Assembly: GCA_033765305.1 (NCBI GenBank)
Contig: JANRID010000006.1
Span: 1 to 64,000 of the forward strand
Reading direction: 5' to 3'
Origin: RDXT01 sp033765305
Lineage (GTDB): Bacteria > Bacteroidota > Bacteroidia > J057
DNA: 64,000 nucleotides
Position 1 is the first letter of the stretch, and each line of letters starts with the position of its first letter. This document shows positions 1-10,320 of the stretch, one piece after another. A program made the position numbers and the translations under genes. The notes beneath the pieces were generated by a model. That model made no database searches, was not told the origin of the DNA, and saw nothing but the letters and a program-made list of their open reading frames with translations.

Positions 1-52
1 ATGTAAGAATCCCCTCCGGATTTGCCGTCTCAACGGTCAGATTCCGTGCCCG

Positions 53-89
53 TTTGGGGTATTTTGATTGAATAATTATACTAAATTTG
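53..89 (+). promoter_or_regulatory. Bacteroidota-type promoter for the first gene
   Basis: A TAAATTTG box at 82-89 matches the TAnnTTTG -7 consensus of Bacteroidota, and a TTTG at 53-56 sits 25 nt upstream as a possible -33 element. Transcription would start near 95, leaving a leader of about 100 nt before the gene at 195. This is why the upstream in-frame ATG at 87 was not used as the start. Confidence 0.5.
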
Positions 90-194
90 TATTGTTCAGT
101 GAGGGAAGCATTTGAGGCTGCTGATTATCAAGCCCAGACACTTAATTGCTCTGCCTGGCTGAATCCAAACCAACACACTGAATACACACACCGC

Positions 195-662
195 ATGAAA
201 GGTTTTGCCGCGCTCCGCTTTTCCCTGATTTTTTCCCTGGCCTTTGTCTCTGTTTCGATTGCCCAACCCTACGCCTACTCGGTCGGCCTGCGCGTCGGCT
301 CGCCCAACGGCGTCAGCATCCGCAGCTTCATGGGGGAGCAGGCTGCGCTCAATGTCACGGCGGCCTACCGCCAGGAAGGCCTGCGCGCCATCGCCCTGGC
401 TGAGTACCACAGCGAGATCGGCCGTTCGGACACCTACTTCTTCATCGGCGGCGGCGCTTTTGCCGGCTACAACCGCCTCTTTCATGCAGAGCTGACCCCG
501 CAGTTCACCGCAGGGGCCGCTGCCGAGATCGGGTTCGAGTATGTATTTCCCCATAGTCCCCTGAGTGTCAGCATCGACTGGATGCCGGCCTATCAGCTCA
601 GCGGCCAGCGCGCCTTCATCGGCAATACGGCCGGCCTCACGGCCCGCCTGCTGATCGACTGA
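195..662 (+). CDS. Small secreted/outer-membrane-like protein
   Basis: This encodes 155 residues. The start was chosen because it gives a clean signal peptide of about 24 residues (Lys, hydrophobic run, cleavage near SIAQ), whereas the longer frame adds 36 residues of unlikely sequence upstream of the predicted transcript start. The mature part alternates polar and hydrophobic residues, with glycine and aromatic residues in short strands (for example SVGLRVGSPNG near the start and FIGGGAFAGY in the middle). This resembles the small beta-barrel outer membrane proteins common in Bacteroidota. No enzyme motif is visible. It stands alone, about 70 nt before the caspase-like gene. The family is not recognised beyond barrel-like. 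Confidence 0.65.
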   Translation: MKGFAALRFSLIFSLAFVSVSIAQPYAYSVGLRVGSPNGVSIRSFMGEQAALNVTAAYRQEGLRAIALAEYHSEIGRSDTYFFIGGGAFAGYNRLFHAELTPQFTAGAAAEIGFEYVFPHSPLSVSIDWMPAYQLSGQRAFIGNTAGLTARLLID

Positions 663-731
663 GTGCCGTGCGCGGGTTTTGTTTCCTGCGGGCTTTTTCC
701 GTACTTCCGGAGCCTTCAACCCGCGTAACGT

Positions 732-2735
732 ATGAGCCAATCCCGCGTATTTGCCCTCTTTGTCGGCATCGACAAATACCGCCCCCCCGTGCCGCCGCTC
801 GACGGCTGCGTCAACGACATGCGCGCCATGCTGCAGTTCATCGAACAGCGCACGAGCGAGACCGGCACGCCCCTGTTTAAGGAAGTGCTTGAAAATGAGC
901 AGGCTACCCGGCTCAATATTGTCCGCAAATTCGAGGAGCACCTCGGTCAGGCGGGCGCGGGCGATATCGCCTTCTTCTACTACAGCGGCCACGGCTCCCA
1001 GGAGAAGGCTCACGAGCTGTTCTGGCCTATTGAGGAGGACCGCAAAAACGAGACCCTCGTCTGCTACGACAGCCGCCTGCCCGACGGCATGGACCTCGCC
1101 GACAAGGAGCTGGCGACCCTGATCGATGTCGTGACCCGCGGCCAGGCCCAGATGCTCGTCGTGCTGGACTGCTGCAACTCCGGCTCCGGCACCCGCAGCA
1201 CCACGACCAAGATCCGGAACGTACAGCCCGGCTCCGAACGGGTGCGCAGCCTCGAGAGCTACATCCTGCCGCGCAACCTCAACACCGACCGCAGCGTGAT
1301 GGCGGTCTCCCCTGCTCCGGATACGGTAGTGCCCAATCCCCGCCACGTCACCCTTTCGGCAGCGCAGTCCTTCCAGGAAGCCAAGGAAACCACCCTCGGC
1401 GGGTCGCCCCGCGGCGTGTTTACCTTCTCGCTGCTCGAAGTGCTCAATTCCGCCGTCGGCTCCCTGACGTACAACGATGTGCTCCGCCGGGTCCGCAGCC
1501 TGGTGACCCAGCGCACCTACGAGCAGGTGCCGCAGCTCTACGCGCAGGCCCCCGAAGATGTGGATCTGGTCTTCCTCGGCGGCACGACCGCGCGCCAGGT
1601 CAACTACTATCCCCTCGTCCACGATCCGGCGCAGGGCTGGGTGGTCGAAGCGGGCGCCACGCAGGGCATCCCGGTGGAAGCCATCGGCAACGGCTCCTTC
1701 TATGTCTACGCCGGCGACGCCTCCGAGCGCGAGCTGGGCGATGTGACCATGGCCCTCGGCAGCGTAAAAATCATGGATGTGAGCACCAACCGCAGCGTAG
1801 TCGCGGCAGAGGGCGGGCTTTTCCTGCATACAGCCCAGGTCTACCGCTGCCGGATCAAGCAGCTCCCGCTGCCGCGCACGCGCGTATGCCTGCGCGGGGA
1901 CGACGCCGGGGTGCGCGCCCTGCAGACTGCCATGCAGCAGGACCATGAGGCGCAGATTTTCCTGGAGCAGGTGAAAGAAGCCAAAGACTGCGAATACAAC
2001 CTCCTGGCCAAGGATCAGGAGTACCGCATTACCCGCAAGGCCGACCGGGACGACCAGCCGCTGGTAGAGCAGATCCGGGGCTACGATCTGGCCTCGGCTG
2101 CCCGCGCCGTGGATCAGATGATCCACATTGCCCGCTGGGAGCGCCTGGTGGAGCTGGTCAATGGCGGCAGCTGTCTGCCTGCCAATTCGATCCGCCTCGA
2201 TCTGATGGACCCGGTGCAGAATCAGGTGCTGCCTTCGCCGCCCGGCGAAGGCGAAGCGCGGGGCCAGGAAAGCCGGGGCAGCGAGCACCGCTTCAGCTAC
2301 CGCAAGGCAGACGGGCCGGACAAACGTCCGCGCTTCCGGGTGCGCCTGACGAACACCTCCGGGCAGCGGCTCTTCTGCGGCCTGCTCCATCTGTCCTCCC
2401 AGTTCGAGGCCAATCCGGAGTTCCTGCTCAACGCGGGGATCTGGCTGGAGCCCGGCGCCGAGGCCTGGGTGCTGGGCGGCAAGGCGCTGCGCGGCGAAGT
2501 GAACGATGCGCTGTACGCATTCGGGCGCAAGGAAGTGCGCGAGCGCTTCAAAGTCATCTACAGCACCACTGAATTCGATGCGCGGGCCATGCGCCTGCCG
2601 GCGCTCAACATGCCGCGCACCCGCAGCGCCGCTGCGACGAATACCCGTTCCCTCTTCGCCGAGGAAGGCCAGGAAGGCACCACCGCCGACTGGAACACCA
2701 CCGACCTCTCGCTGGTTATCCGGAGAGAAGACTAA
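732..2735 (+). CDS. Caspase family protein (peptidase C14), cytoplasmic
   Basis: This 667-residue protein has an N-terminal caspase-like domain (about 5-280). The catalytic His lies in YYSGHGSQ (His87) and the catalytic Cys in LDCCNSG (Cys148), in the order and spacing expected for C14 proteases that cut after basic or acidic residues. FALFVGIDKY near the start is the usual first strand. No signal peptide or membrane segment is present, so it should be cytoplasmic. The C-terminal half (about 290-667) is probably a substrate-sensing or effector region; it has no recognised fold, and residues near 555-660 look beta-rich. A low-complexity Pro/Gly/Glu linker near 500-515 is encoded over a perfect DNA palindrome. 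The gene is followed after 5 nt by a ferredoxin gene, probably in the same transcript. Bacterial caspase homologues are known in regulated proteolysis and cell death; the role here is unknown. Confidence 0.88.
   Translation: MSQSRVFALFVGIDKYRPPVPPLDGCVNDMRAMLQFIEQRTSETGTPLFKEVLENEQATRLNIVRKFEEHLGQAGAGDIAFFYYSGHGSQEKAHELFWPIEEDRKNETLVCYDSRLPDGMDLADKELATLIDVVTRGQAQMLVVLDCCNSGSGTRSTTTKIRNVQPGSERVRSLESYILPRNLNTDRSVMAVSPAPDTVVPNPRHVTLSAAQSFQEAKETTLGGSPRGVFTFSLLEVLNSAVGSLTYNDVLRRVRSLVTQRTYEQVPQLYAQAPEDVDLVFLGGTTARQVNYYPLVHDPAQGWVVEAGATQGIPVEAIGNGSFYVYAGDASERELGDVTMALGSVKIMDVSTNRSVVAAEGGLFLHTAQVYRCRIKQLPLPRTRVCLRGDDAGVRALQTAMQQDHEAQIFLEQVKEAKDCEYNLLAKDQEYRITRKADRDDQPLVEQIRGYDLASAARAVDQMIHIARWERLVELVNGGSCLPANSIRLDLMDPVQNQVLPSPPGEGEARGQESRGSEHRFSYRKADGPDKRPRFRVRLTNTSGQRLFCGLLHLSSQFEANPEFLLNAGIWLEPGAEAWVLGGKALRGEVNDALYAFGRKEVRERFKVIYSTTEFDARAMRLPALNMPRTRSAAATNTRSLFAEEGQEGTTADWNTTDLSLVIRRED
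2231..2252. repeat. Perfect palindrome inside the caspase gene
   Basis: Two 10-base arms, GCCTTCGCCG and CGGCGAAGGC, are separated by only CC. The reading frame stays open and encodes the Pro-Ser-Pro-Pro-Gly-Glu-Gly stretch of a linker. The form resembles a small REP-like palindrome captured in a coding region; no second copy was noticed in the window. Confidence 0.6.
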
Positions 2736-2740
2736 TCTGC

Positions 2741-3439
2741 ATGCAGCCTGCACGAACCGGATACTTCGGAAACATCCGCCGCGCAGCCCGCACCCTCTGG
2801 GGCGGGCTGCGGCTCTCCTGGCGGCATTTCCGCCGCCTCGGGCGGCGGGAGCGCACGGCCCCCGGCGAAGTGGCCGGCATTGCCGACAGCCGCTACTTTC
2901 TCCGGCCCGAAGGCAGCGTCACCATTCAGTATCCTGCCGAGAAGATTCCCCTCCCCGACCACGGCCGCTACCGGCTGCATATGGAGGCCGATGACTGCAT
3001 CGTCTGCGACAAATGCGCCCGCATCTGCCCGGTGGACTGCATTACCATCGACGGGTTCAAGGCCGTGGACGATCTCGGCCTCACCTCCGACGGCTCGCGC
3101 AAGCGCCTGGAGCTGGCGGTATTCGATATCGACATGGCCAAGTGCTGCTACTGCGGCCTGTGCACGACGGTTTGCCCGACCGAATGCCTGACCATGACCA
3201 AGGTGTACGATTTCAGCGAATACGACCGGGACCAGCTGGTGTATCATTTCGGGCTGCTGAGCCCGGAGGCGGAAGCGGAAAAACGCGCCAGGCTCGCGGA
3301 AGCAGAGGCGGAAAAGCTCCGCCCGCAGCTCGAACCTCCTGATCCTGCCCGGACTGAGCCCCAGCAGCGCAAGGGACTGCCCCTCAAAAAGCCCCGCATG
3401 GCTCCTCAGAATCCCCCCGAAGACGCGCCCGGCGCCTGA
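2741..3439 (+). CDS. 2[4Fe-4S] ferredoxin, NuoI-like (NADH-quinone oxidoreductase subunit I type)
   Basis: This is a 232-residue electron-transfer protein. Two classical CxxCxxCxxxCP clusters are present, at Cys86/89/92/96 and Cys135/138/141/145. The N-terminus (YFGNIRRAARTLWGGL) resembles the membrane-associating helix of complex I subunit NuoI, and the core (MEADDCIVCDKCARICP) fits that family. The C-terminal 60 residues are a charged, Glu/Ala/Arg-rich tail likely to be helical. No other nuo genes lie nearby, so it is either an orphaned nuoI or a NuoI-like ferredoxin serving another enzyme. It starts 5 nt after the caspase gene and is probably cotranscribed with it. Confidence 0.8.
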   Translation: MQPARTGYFGNIRRAARTLWGGLRLSWRHFRRLGRRERTAPGEVAGIADSRYFLRPEGSVTIQYPAEKIPLPDHGRYRLHMEADDCIVCDKCARICPVDCITIDGFKAVDDLGLTSDGSRKRLELAVFDIDMAKCCYCGLCTTVCPTECLTMTKVYDFSEYDRDQLVYHFGLLSPEAEAEKRARLAEAEAEKLRPQLEPPDPARTEPQQRKGLPLKKPRMAPQNPPEDAPGA

Positions 3440-3550
3440 ACGGCGGGGTCTGCTGCTCCGCTCCAAACTTCCTGAAAGCCGCGTATTTTTCGGCGGCACA
3501 TATCATCCGCTTTGCTGTACTTGGCAGCCAAACAGCAAGGAATCCGGGAG

Positions 3551-4120
3551 TTGAAAAAGCGCCAGCTACTTCTGACCGACGAAGAACTGGTCAACGCCAT
3601 TCTTCAGGAACAACGGACGGAACTCTTCGGGGTGCTGTATGACCGCTATGCGGACAAGGTGTACCGCAAATGCATCAGCTTTGCCCGCGACCGGGATGCC
3701 GCCCAGGATATGGCGCAGGAGGTGCTGCTCAAGGTATTTACCCAGCTGTCCAAGTTTAAAGGCAGCAGCCGGTTTTCCACCTGGCTCTATGCGGTCACCT
3801 ACAACTACTGCGTCGAATACTACCGGAAGCACAACCGCTTCACCCTGGAGGACATCGACGAGACGCCGGATCTGGCGGAAGAGGACCCTGCGGCGGAAGC
3901 CGAACTGCTGGCGGTCCGCGTGCAGTCGCTCCGGCGGGCGCTGGACCGCATTCACCCGGAGGACAAGGCGCTGCTGATGATGAAATACCAGGACGACGTG
4001 CCGATCCGCGAGCTGATGGAGCAGTTGCAAATCTCGGAAAGCGCAGTTAAAATGCGGCTCGCACGCGCACGCCAGCGTGTCAAGGAACTCATCGACACGA
4101 CCGAACTCCAGCATTCATGA
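3551..4120 (+). CDS. ECF-type RNA polymerase sigma factor
   Basis: This is a sigma-70 family factor of about 189 residues with regions 2 and 4 only. Region 2 spans the FGVLYDRYADKVYRKC to RFSTWLYAVTYNYC stretch, and region 4 includes the helix-turn-helix near ISESAVKMRLARARQRVKE. It would bind core polymerase and direct it to a small regulon. No ATG is available near the N-terminus. TTG at 3551 gives MKKRQLLLTDEELV, a natural start; TTG at 3512 would add 13 residues. A TATTTTTC box at 3484-3491 could be its promoter. The stop overlaps the next small gene by ATGA, so the two are translationally coupled. Confidence 0.85.
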   Translation: MKKRQLLLTDEELVNAILQEQRTELFGVLYDRYADKVYRKCISFARDRDAAQDMAQEVLLKVFTQLSKFKGSSRFSTWLYAVTYNYCVEYYRKHNRFTLEDIDETPDLAEEDPAAEAELLAVRVQSLRRALDRIHPEDKALLMMKYQDDVPIRELMEQLQISESAVKMRLARARQRVKELIDTTELQHS

Positions 4121-4299
4121 ATCCCGGACACGCCTTCGAACAACTGGAACCCGCCGATACCCTGCCGCAGGCCGTGAAAGGGGAAACCCTCGGCAACCTG
4201 GATCTGCTCCAGCTGGTGCTGGAGCTTGCCGCGCTGTTCATCGTCCGCCCGGCCGAGCTGCTGGCGGGGCCCCGTCACCCTGAACAAGCCTCCGAATGA
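4117..4299 (+). CDS. Small hypothetical protein downstream of the sigma factor
   Basis: This encodes 60 residues, overlaps the sigma factor stop by ATGA and ends in another ATGA overlap with the channel gene. The sequence has a polar N-terminus, a short helix (LGNLDLLQLVLELAALFIVRPAELL) and no cysteines. Small proteins of this shape, with a P-x-x-L-K-like start and a segment reading roughly LDLLxLxxELxxLFxVxPxE, commonly follow ECF sigma factors in Bacteroidota, so an accessory or anti-sigma role is plausible. The tight coupling on both sides is the main evidence that it is real. Confidence 0.6.
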   Translation: MNPGHAFEQLEPADTLPQAVKGETLGNLDLLQLVLELAALFIVRPAELLAGPRHPEQASE

Positions 4300-5123
4300 A
4301 TTCCTGGCTCGAACAAGCCGGCGGCCTGGCCGCCCAGAATCTCCTGCTGCGCATCGGTGCCGCCCTCGCAGCCCTGCTGGCCGGCTGGCTGCTGGCCCGG
4401 CTGACGGAGCGGCTGCTTCAGCGCCTGCTGCGACGGGCACCGCTGGACCGGATCACCGGCACCGTGCAGGAGATCCTTCCCGCCGTTCAGGCCGGCCCCG
4501 AACAGCTGGCCAAGCTCCTCGGACGCGCTGCCTACTGGGTCGTGCTGCTGCTGTTTATCTACACCGCAGCCGAACGCCTGCAGCTGCCCCTGCTCTCCGA
4601 GCAGATCCGGGCCCTGATTGCCTATCTCCCCAGGCTGGCTGCTGCGCTGCTGGTGCTGGGCGTAGGCCTGTACCTCGCCCGTGCCGTGCGCGGGCTGGTG
4701 GCCGATGTGTGCAAATCGTTCGGAGTTGCCGCATGGAAGGGCATCAGCGGCGCGGCCTTCGGCCTGCTGGCTGCGGTCTTCGCCATTACCGCCCTGCAGC
4801 AGGCAGGCATCGATACCACCCTGCTCACCTCCAACCTTTCCATCCTGCTGGGAGCCCCTGCCCTGGCCTTTGCGATTGCGTACGGGCTGGCGGCACGGAG
4901 CATTGTGGCGGATCTGCTGGCTGCCTATTACCTGCGGCAGCGCTACGAGCCGGGCATGCAGATCGAGGTGGATGGAATCCGGGGCGAAATCGAGTCGCTG
5001 GACCGGCTCCATGTGGTGCTGCGCCATGAGGCCCAGCAGATCCGGCTCCCATGGAGCCTCCTGCTCCGGCATCCCGTGCGGGTGCACCCGGCCGCCGAAA
5101 CCGGCGCCGTCAGTCCAGAATAA
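4296..5123 (+). CDS. MscS-like mechanosensitive channel/conserved TM-helix membrane protein
   Basis: This 275-residue membrane protein has about five hydrophobic segments: 18-37, 80-97, 108-128, 146-165 and 180-205. A short soluble C-terminal domain begins near YEPGMQIEVDGIRGE. The Gly/Ala-rich last helix followed by a small beta domain is characteristic of the MscS superfamily, and the repeated helix-plus-loop pattern fits its conserved TM-helix relatives. It is the third gene of the sigma-factor operon, so envelope or osmotic stress is a reasonable guess for what that sigma factor serves. Its 3' end overlaps the convergent lolD by 14 nt. Confidence 0.75.
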   Translation: MNSWLEQAGGLAAQNLLLRIGAALAALLAGWLLARLTERLLQRLLRRAPLDRITGTVQEILPAVQAGPEQLAKLLGRAAYWVVLLLFIYTAAERLQLPLLSEQIRALIAYLPRLAAALLVLGVGLYLARAVRGLVADVCKSFGVAAWKGISGAAFGLLAAVFAITALQQAGIDTTLLTSNLSILLGAPALAFAIAYGLAARSIVADLLAAYYLRQRYEPGMQIEVDGIRGEIESLDRLHVVLRHEAQQIRLPWSLLLRHPVRVHPAAETGAVSPE

Positions 5124-5763
5124 CGCCGTCTTTGATGTGGCAGACCCGGTCGGCCCGGTCGGCAAGGGCGAGGTTGTGCGTGGCGACCAGGAAGCAGATC
5201 CCCATGCTTTTGGCGAGCTCGAACATCAGCTGAAACAGCTCCTCGCTGTTGGCAGTATCGAGGTTGCCGGTAGGCTCGTCGGCCAGGATGATCCGGGGGG
5301 TGTTGATCAGGGCACGTGCGACCGAAACCCGCTGCTGCTCGCCGCCGGAGAGCTGGGCCGGCTTGTGCTGCACCCGGTGCGCGAGCCCCAGGCGCTCCAG
5401 CAGGGCCTGGGCCCGCTGCATGGCCTGGTAACGGGGCTGACCGGCAATCCATGCCGGCATGCAGACATTTTCCAGCGCCGAAAACTCCGGCAGCAGGTGG
5501 TGAAACTGAAAGACAAATCCGAGCGAATGATTGCGGAAGGCCGCTTTCTGCCGTTCGTTCATCCGGGTAACCTCCTGACCTTCGAACTGCACCGAGCCCG
5601 CATCTGCCTCGTCCAGCGTTCCCAGCACCTGCAGCAGCGTGCTTTTGCCCGCGCCGGAAGCACCCACCAGGGCCACGACCTCGCCGGCCTGCAGGGTGAT
5701 ATTGACGCCTTTCAGCACTGCCACCTGGCCGTAGGACTTATAGATGCCTGTAGCTTTCAACAT
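5110..5763 (-). CDS. lolD: ABC transporter ATP-binding protein, LolD/MacB type
   Basis: This is a 217-residue ATPase subunit. It has Walker A GASGAGKS (34-41), signature LSGGEQQR (138-145), Walker B IILADEP (158-164) followed by TGNLD, and H-loop ATHN near 193-196. The TGNLD after Walker B and the length match the LolD family, which powers LolCE-type lipoprotein release from the inner membrane; the related MacB/FtsE-like exporters cannot be excluded. No permease gene is adjacent. It lies 53 nt downstream of the M16 peptidase on the same strand, so the two may share a transcript. Confidence 0.88.
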   Translation of the reverse strand: MLKATGIYKSYGQVAVLKGVNITLQAGEVVALVGASGAGKSTLLQVLGTLDEADAGSVQFEGQEVTRMNERQKAAFRNHSLGFVFQFHHLLPEFSALENVCMPAWIAGQPRYQAMQRAQALLERLGLAHRVQHKPAQLSGGEQQRVSVARALINTPRIILADEPTGNLDTANSEELFQLMFELAKSMGICFLVATHNLALADRADRVCHIKDGVILD

Positions 5764-5816
5764 GGGCTCAACTTACGAAAGGATTTCCGGATTCCGGCAA
5801 TCGGGCTCCGGGCAGA

Positions 5817-7052
5817 TCATGCGTCTTCGGGCAGATAGGTAATGAGCGCCTGTTCCTGCTCATGGAACAGCAGCGCGGCCGCCTCCTGGACCTGGGCGGC
5901 GGTCGTCGATTCGATTTCCGCCACCTGTTCTTCGTAGCTGTAGCAGGTGCCGAAGTCCAGCAGATCATTGGCAGCTACGAGCATCTGGTTGAGCAGGTGC
6001 TCGTAGCTGAGGGTAAACTGCCCGATGAGCTGCCGCTGCGCCTGGTGGAAGCCCACGCTGCCGAGGGGAGCACGGACACACTGCCGCAGTTCGCGCTGCA
6101 CGAGCCCGCGGATGCGGGCGAGGTTGTCGGGGTCGCAGGCATAGTACACCCCCCAGGAGCCTGAATCGGCGAAGGGGGCGTAGAAGGTATTGATGTTGTA
6201 GGTCAGACCGTAGCGTTCGCGGATATTGAGATTGAGCCGCGAGTTCATGGCCGGGCCGCCGAGCAGGTTGTTGAGCAGCTGAAAGGGCGTATGGAAGGGA
6301 TGGCCGGCTGCGAAGGCCCGGCCGCCCAAGATCTCGTGGGCCTGTTCGGTGGGAATGCGCACCTGCTGGTTGAGCTCGATGCCGGCAGCAGGCGCCTCGC
6401 GGGCCAGGGTATCCGGCGGCAGTTCGAGCGGGAGCAGGTGCTTGCCGATCACCCGGCGCACGTCTTTCTCCGTCACATTGCCCGCGATGAAATACACAAT
6501 GCGCCCCTGCGCATAGCCCTGGCGGGTATGCTCCAGCAGACGGGCCTGGGTGAAGGTGCCGATCGTGTCGCGGGTTCCCAGGATCGGATGCCCCAGGGTA
6601 TGGCCCGGAAAAATCATCTGGTCGAAATCCTCCAGAATTGCTTCATCCGGCGTATTCCGGTACATGTCGATTTCCTCCGCGATCACCTGCTGCTCCTTGA
6701 AAATTTCCTTTTCCGGGAAGGTGGAGCGGAAGGCAATGTCGGTCAGCAGCTCAGTGGCGCGGTCGAGATACTCGGCCCCGAGCGAAGCATAGAGGCAGGT
6801 TTTCTCCTTGGTGGTGTAGGCATTCACATCGCCTCCGACCGATTCGAGGTAGTTGATGACGTGATAGGTCTTGCGCTTGGCTGTGCCTTTGAAGACCATG
6901 TGCTCTACAAAATGGGCCATTCCGGCCTCTTCAGGCCGGTCGTCCCGGCTGCCGAGGTTGATCACGTAGCCGCAGTGCACCGCGCGGGTGTAAGGTGCGT
7001 ATTGGTACAGTACGCGGAGGCCGTTGGGCAATTCAATGAGTCGGGTATCCAT
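5817..7052 (-). CDS. M16 family zinc metallopeptidase (processing-peptidase-like)
   Basis: This 411-residue protein has the inverted zinc motif HFVEH (His47, Glu50, His51) in the usual AHFVEHMVFKGT context. A downstream Glu in the QVIAEEIDMYRNTPDE region is the third ligand, and the C-terminal M16 domain carries GGPAMNSRLNLNIRERYGLTYN. This is the complete one-chain, two-domain form seen in PqqL or mitochondrial processing-peptidase-like enzymes of Bacteroidota. No signal peptide is seen. The start was chosen at MDTRLIELPNGLRV, the standard beginning for the family, rather than a GTG-type extension seven codons upstream. Confidence 0.9.
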   Translation of the reverse strand: MDTRLIELPNGLRVLYQYAPYTRAVHCGYVINLGSRDDRPEEAGMAHFVEHMVFKGTAKRKTYHVINYLESVGGDVNAYTTKEKTCLYASLGAEYLDRATELLTDIAFRSTFPEKEIFKEQQVIAEEIDMYRNTPDEAILEDFDQMIFPGHTLGHPILGTRDTIGTFTQARLLEHTRQGYAQGRIVYFIAGNVTEKDVRRVIGKHLLPLELPPDTLAREAPAAGIELNQQVRIPTEQAHEILGGRAFAAGHPFHTPFQLLNNLLGGPAMNSRLNLNIRERYGLTYNINTFYAPFADSGSWGVYYACDPDNLARIRGLVQRELRQCVRAPLGSVGFHQAQRQLIGQFTLSYEHLLNQMLVAANDLLDFGTCYSYEEQVAEIESTTAAQVQEAAALLFHEQEQALITYLPEDA

Positions 7053-7111
7053 GCAAGCCGTCCCTCTGCGCAAAGTAACGCAGATTCATCGGTTTCCATA
7101 CCAGGATTTTC

Positions 7112-7119
7112 TATCTTTG
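7112..7119 (+). promoter_or_regulatory. -7 promoter box (TATCTTTG)
   Basis: This is an exact match to TAnnTTTG. It lies 30 nt before the lipoprotein start at 7150 and so supports that ATG over the earlier in-frame one at 7024. Confidence 0.55.
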
Positions 7120-7149
7120 TTTCGACTCTGCATTGCTCAATTGCCGTCC

Positions 7150-7674
7150 ATGCGAACCTTCCCCCTGCTGCCTGGCCTGATGGCCGGCCTGCTGCTCCTG
7201 ATGAGCAGCTGTATTCCCGACGACTGCGAAGAAACGGTGAGCCCGCGTGTTGCGGATGCATTCTTTACCGTCACCTACCAGCGTCCGGATGGCACCAATT
7301 ACCTGACCTCTATCTACAACCCGGACGGGATTGTCGTATTCCTCGACAGTACCGGCGGCGCCCGCCCCAATCCGCGCTACGAGCTGATCCGGCCCGGATA
7401 TGCCGACGGCAGCTTCGGCCCCTTCCGCTTCACAGCGGACTTCGTAAGCCCCGCCGACAACTCCGTGAACCTCACCCAGCTCTTCGGACGGGTTTTCCAG
7501 TACGACTATTACCTCAAAAAAGACACCTACGGCCTCGATACGCTGCGGGTGCGCTTTGTGCTGGGGGTGGATGAATGCCGGTACTTCTGGCAGTCTATCC
7601 AGTACTTCCGCAACGGCGACCCGCTGACTGCCTACGAAAACAACCCTGCGGCAGCAATCGTGGTGGTGGAGTAA
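7150..7674 (+). CDS. Hypothetical lipoprotein
   Basis: This encodes 174 residues beginning with a lipoprotein signal: a short basic start, a leucine-rich core and the lipobox LMSSC, which would place the lipidated Cys at about position 19. The mature part carries several Asp/Tyr-rich beta segments and the pair CEE...DECRYF. No domain is recognised. It is transcribed divergently from the M16 peptidase and has its own -7 box. The gap after it (to 7783) shows no gene. Confidence 0.65.
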   Translation: MRTFPLLPGLMAGLLLLMSSCIPDDCEETVSPRVADAFFTVTYQRPDGTNYLTSIYNPDGIVVFLDSTGGARPNPRYELIRPGYADGSFGPFRFTADFVSPADNSVNLTQLFGRVFQYDYYLKKDTYGLDTLRVRFVLGVDECRYFWQSIQYFRNGDPLTAYENNPAAAIVVVE

Positions 7675-7783
7675 TGCTTTGCTATTCAGCCGCTTGCAGC
7701 AAGATCCGGGCGGGCCCTGCGGGGCAGTGCGCTGAATCGCCGGTTTTCCATACAACCGCTGCGGGCCTGGATGAAACGGGGGC

Positions 7784-8180
7784 CTATCCGGCTCCTGAGG
7801 GCTCCAGGGCATACTGGCGCACGAAGTAATCGATATATGCCGGCAGCTGCGAGCCGGGGCAATACGGCAGGTTCATGAGCCAGAACGGCAAGCCCTCCGC
7901 AGTTTGCACACGGTCCACGGAAAAGCGGTTGCCCAGAAGCCGGACGGCGCAGGGATGCCCGCAAGTCTGCATAACCTGGTGGAGCGAGCGCAGCTTGCCA
8001 GCATCGCCCGATTTCACCTCGACGGGAATCAGATCCTGCCGGTGCTGATACAGCATCCGCCTTCGCACTGCTGCCTGTCTTTTCCCGTACCCAAAAACAG
8101 GGCTGATACGAGGGGGTATCAAACTGTGCTGCAGGCTCTTGAGTTACCAGATGCTGGATAATCCGGCCTGTATAGCGGCG
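7784..8180 (-). pseudogene. Decayed C-terminal fragment of a DUF4143 AAA ATPase
   Basis: On the minus strand, one frame reads HLVTQEP...SYQPCFWVREKTGSSAKAD and then the frame shifts near 8055 to LYQHRQDLIPVEVKSG, followed by a run to YIDYFVRQYAL. The phrases FWVREK, SSAxxD, QHRxxLIPVEVKSG, LRSLHQ and MNLPYxxxSQLPxYI are the C-terminal nuclease-like DUF4143 region of a large family of bacterial ATPases. The AAA half is absent, the reading frame is broken by what looks like a 2-nt loss between Asp and Leu, and the fragment is pressed against the mutase stop codon. The open part (7784-8122) could be mistaken for a gene of 112 residues. Confidence 0.75.
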
Positions 8181-8181
8181 C

Positions 8182-10320
<2,139 letters not shown>

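Noticed and set aside
96..2753. Long minus-strand open frame of 885 codons
   Set aside because: It is antisense to the first two genes and reads as Arg/Ala/Gly/His-rich sequence without any domain. It arises from GC-rich third positions on the other strand.
7024..7149. Longer start for the lipoprotein gene, overlapping the M16 peptidase start
   Set aside because: It would destroy the lipoprotein signal and lie upstream of the TATCTTTG promoter box.
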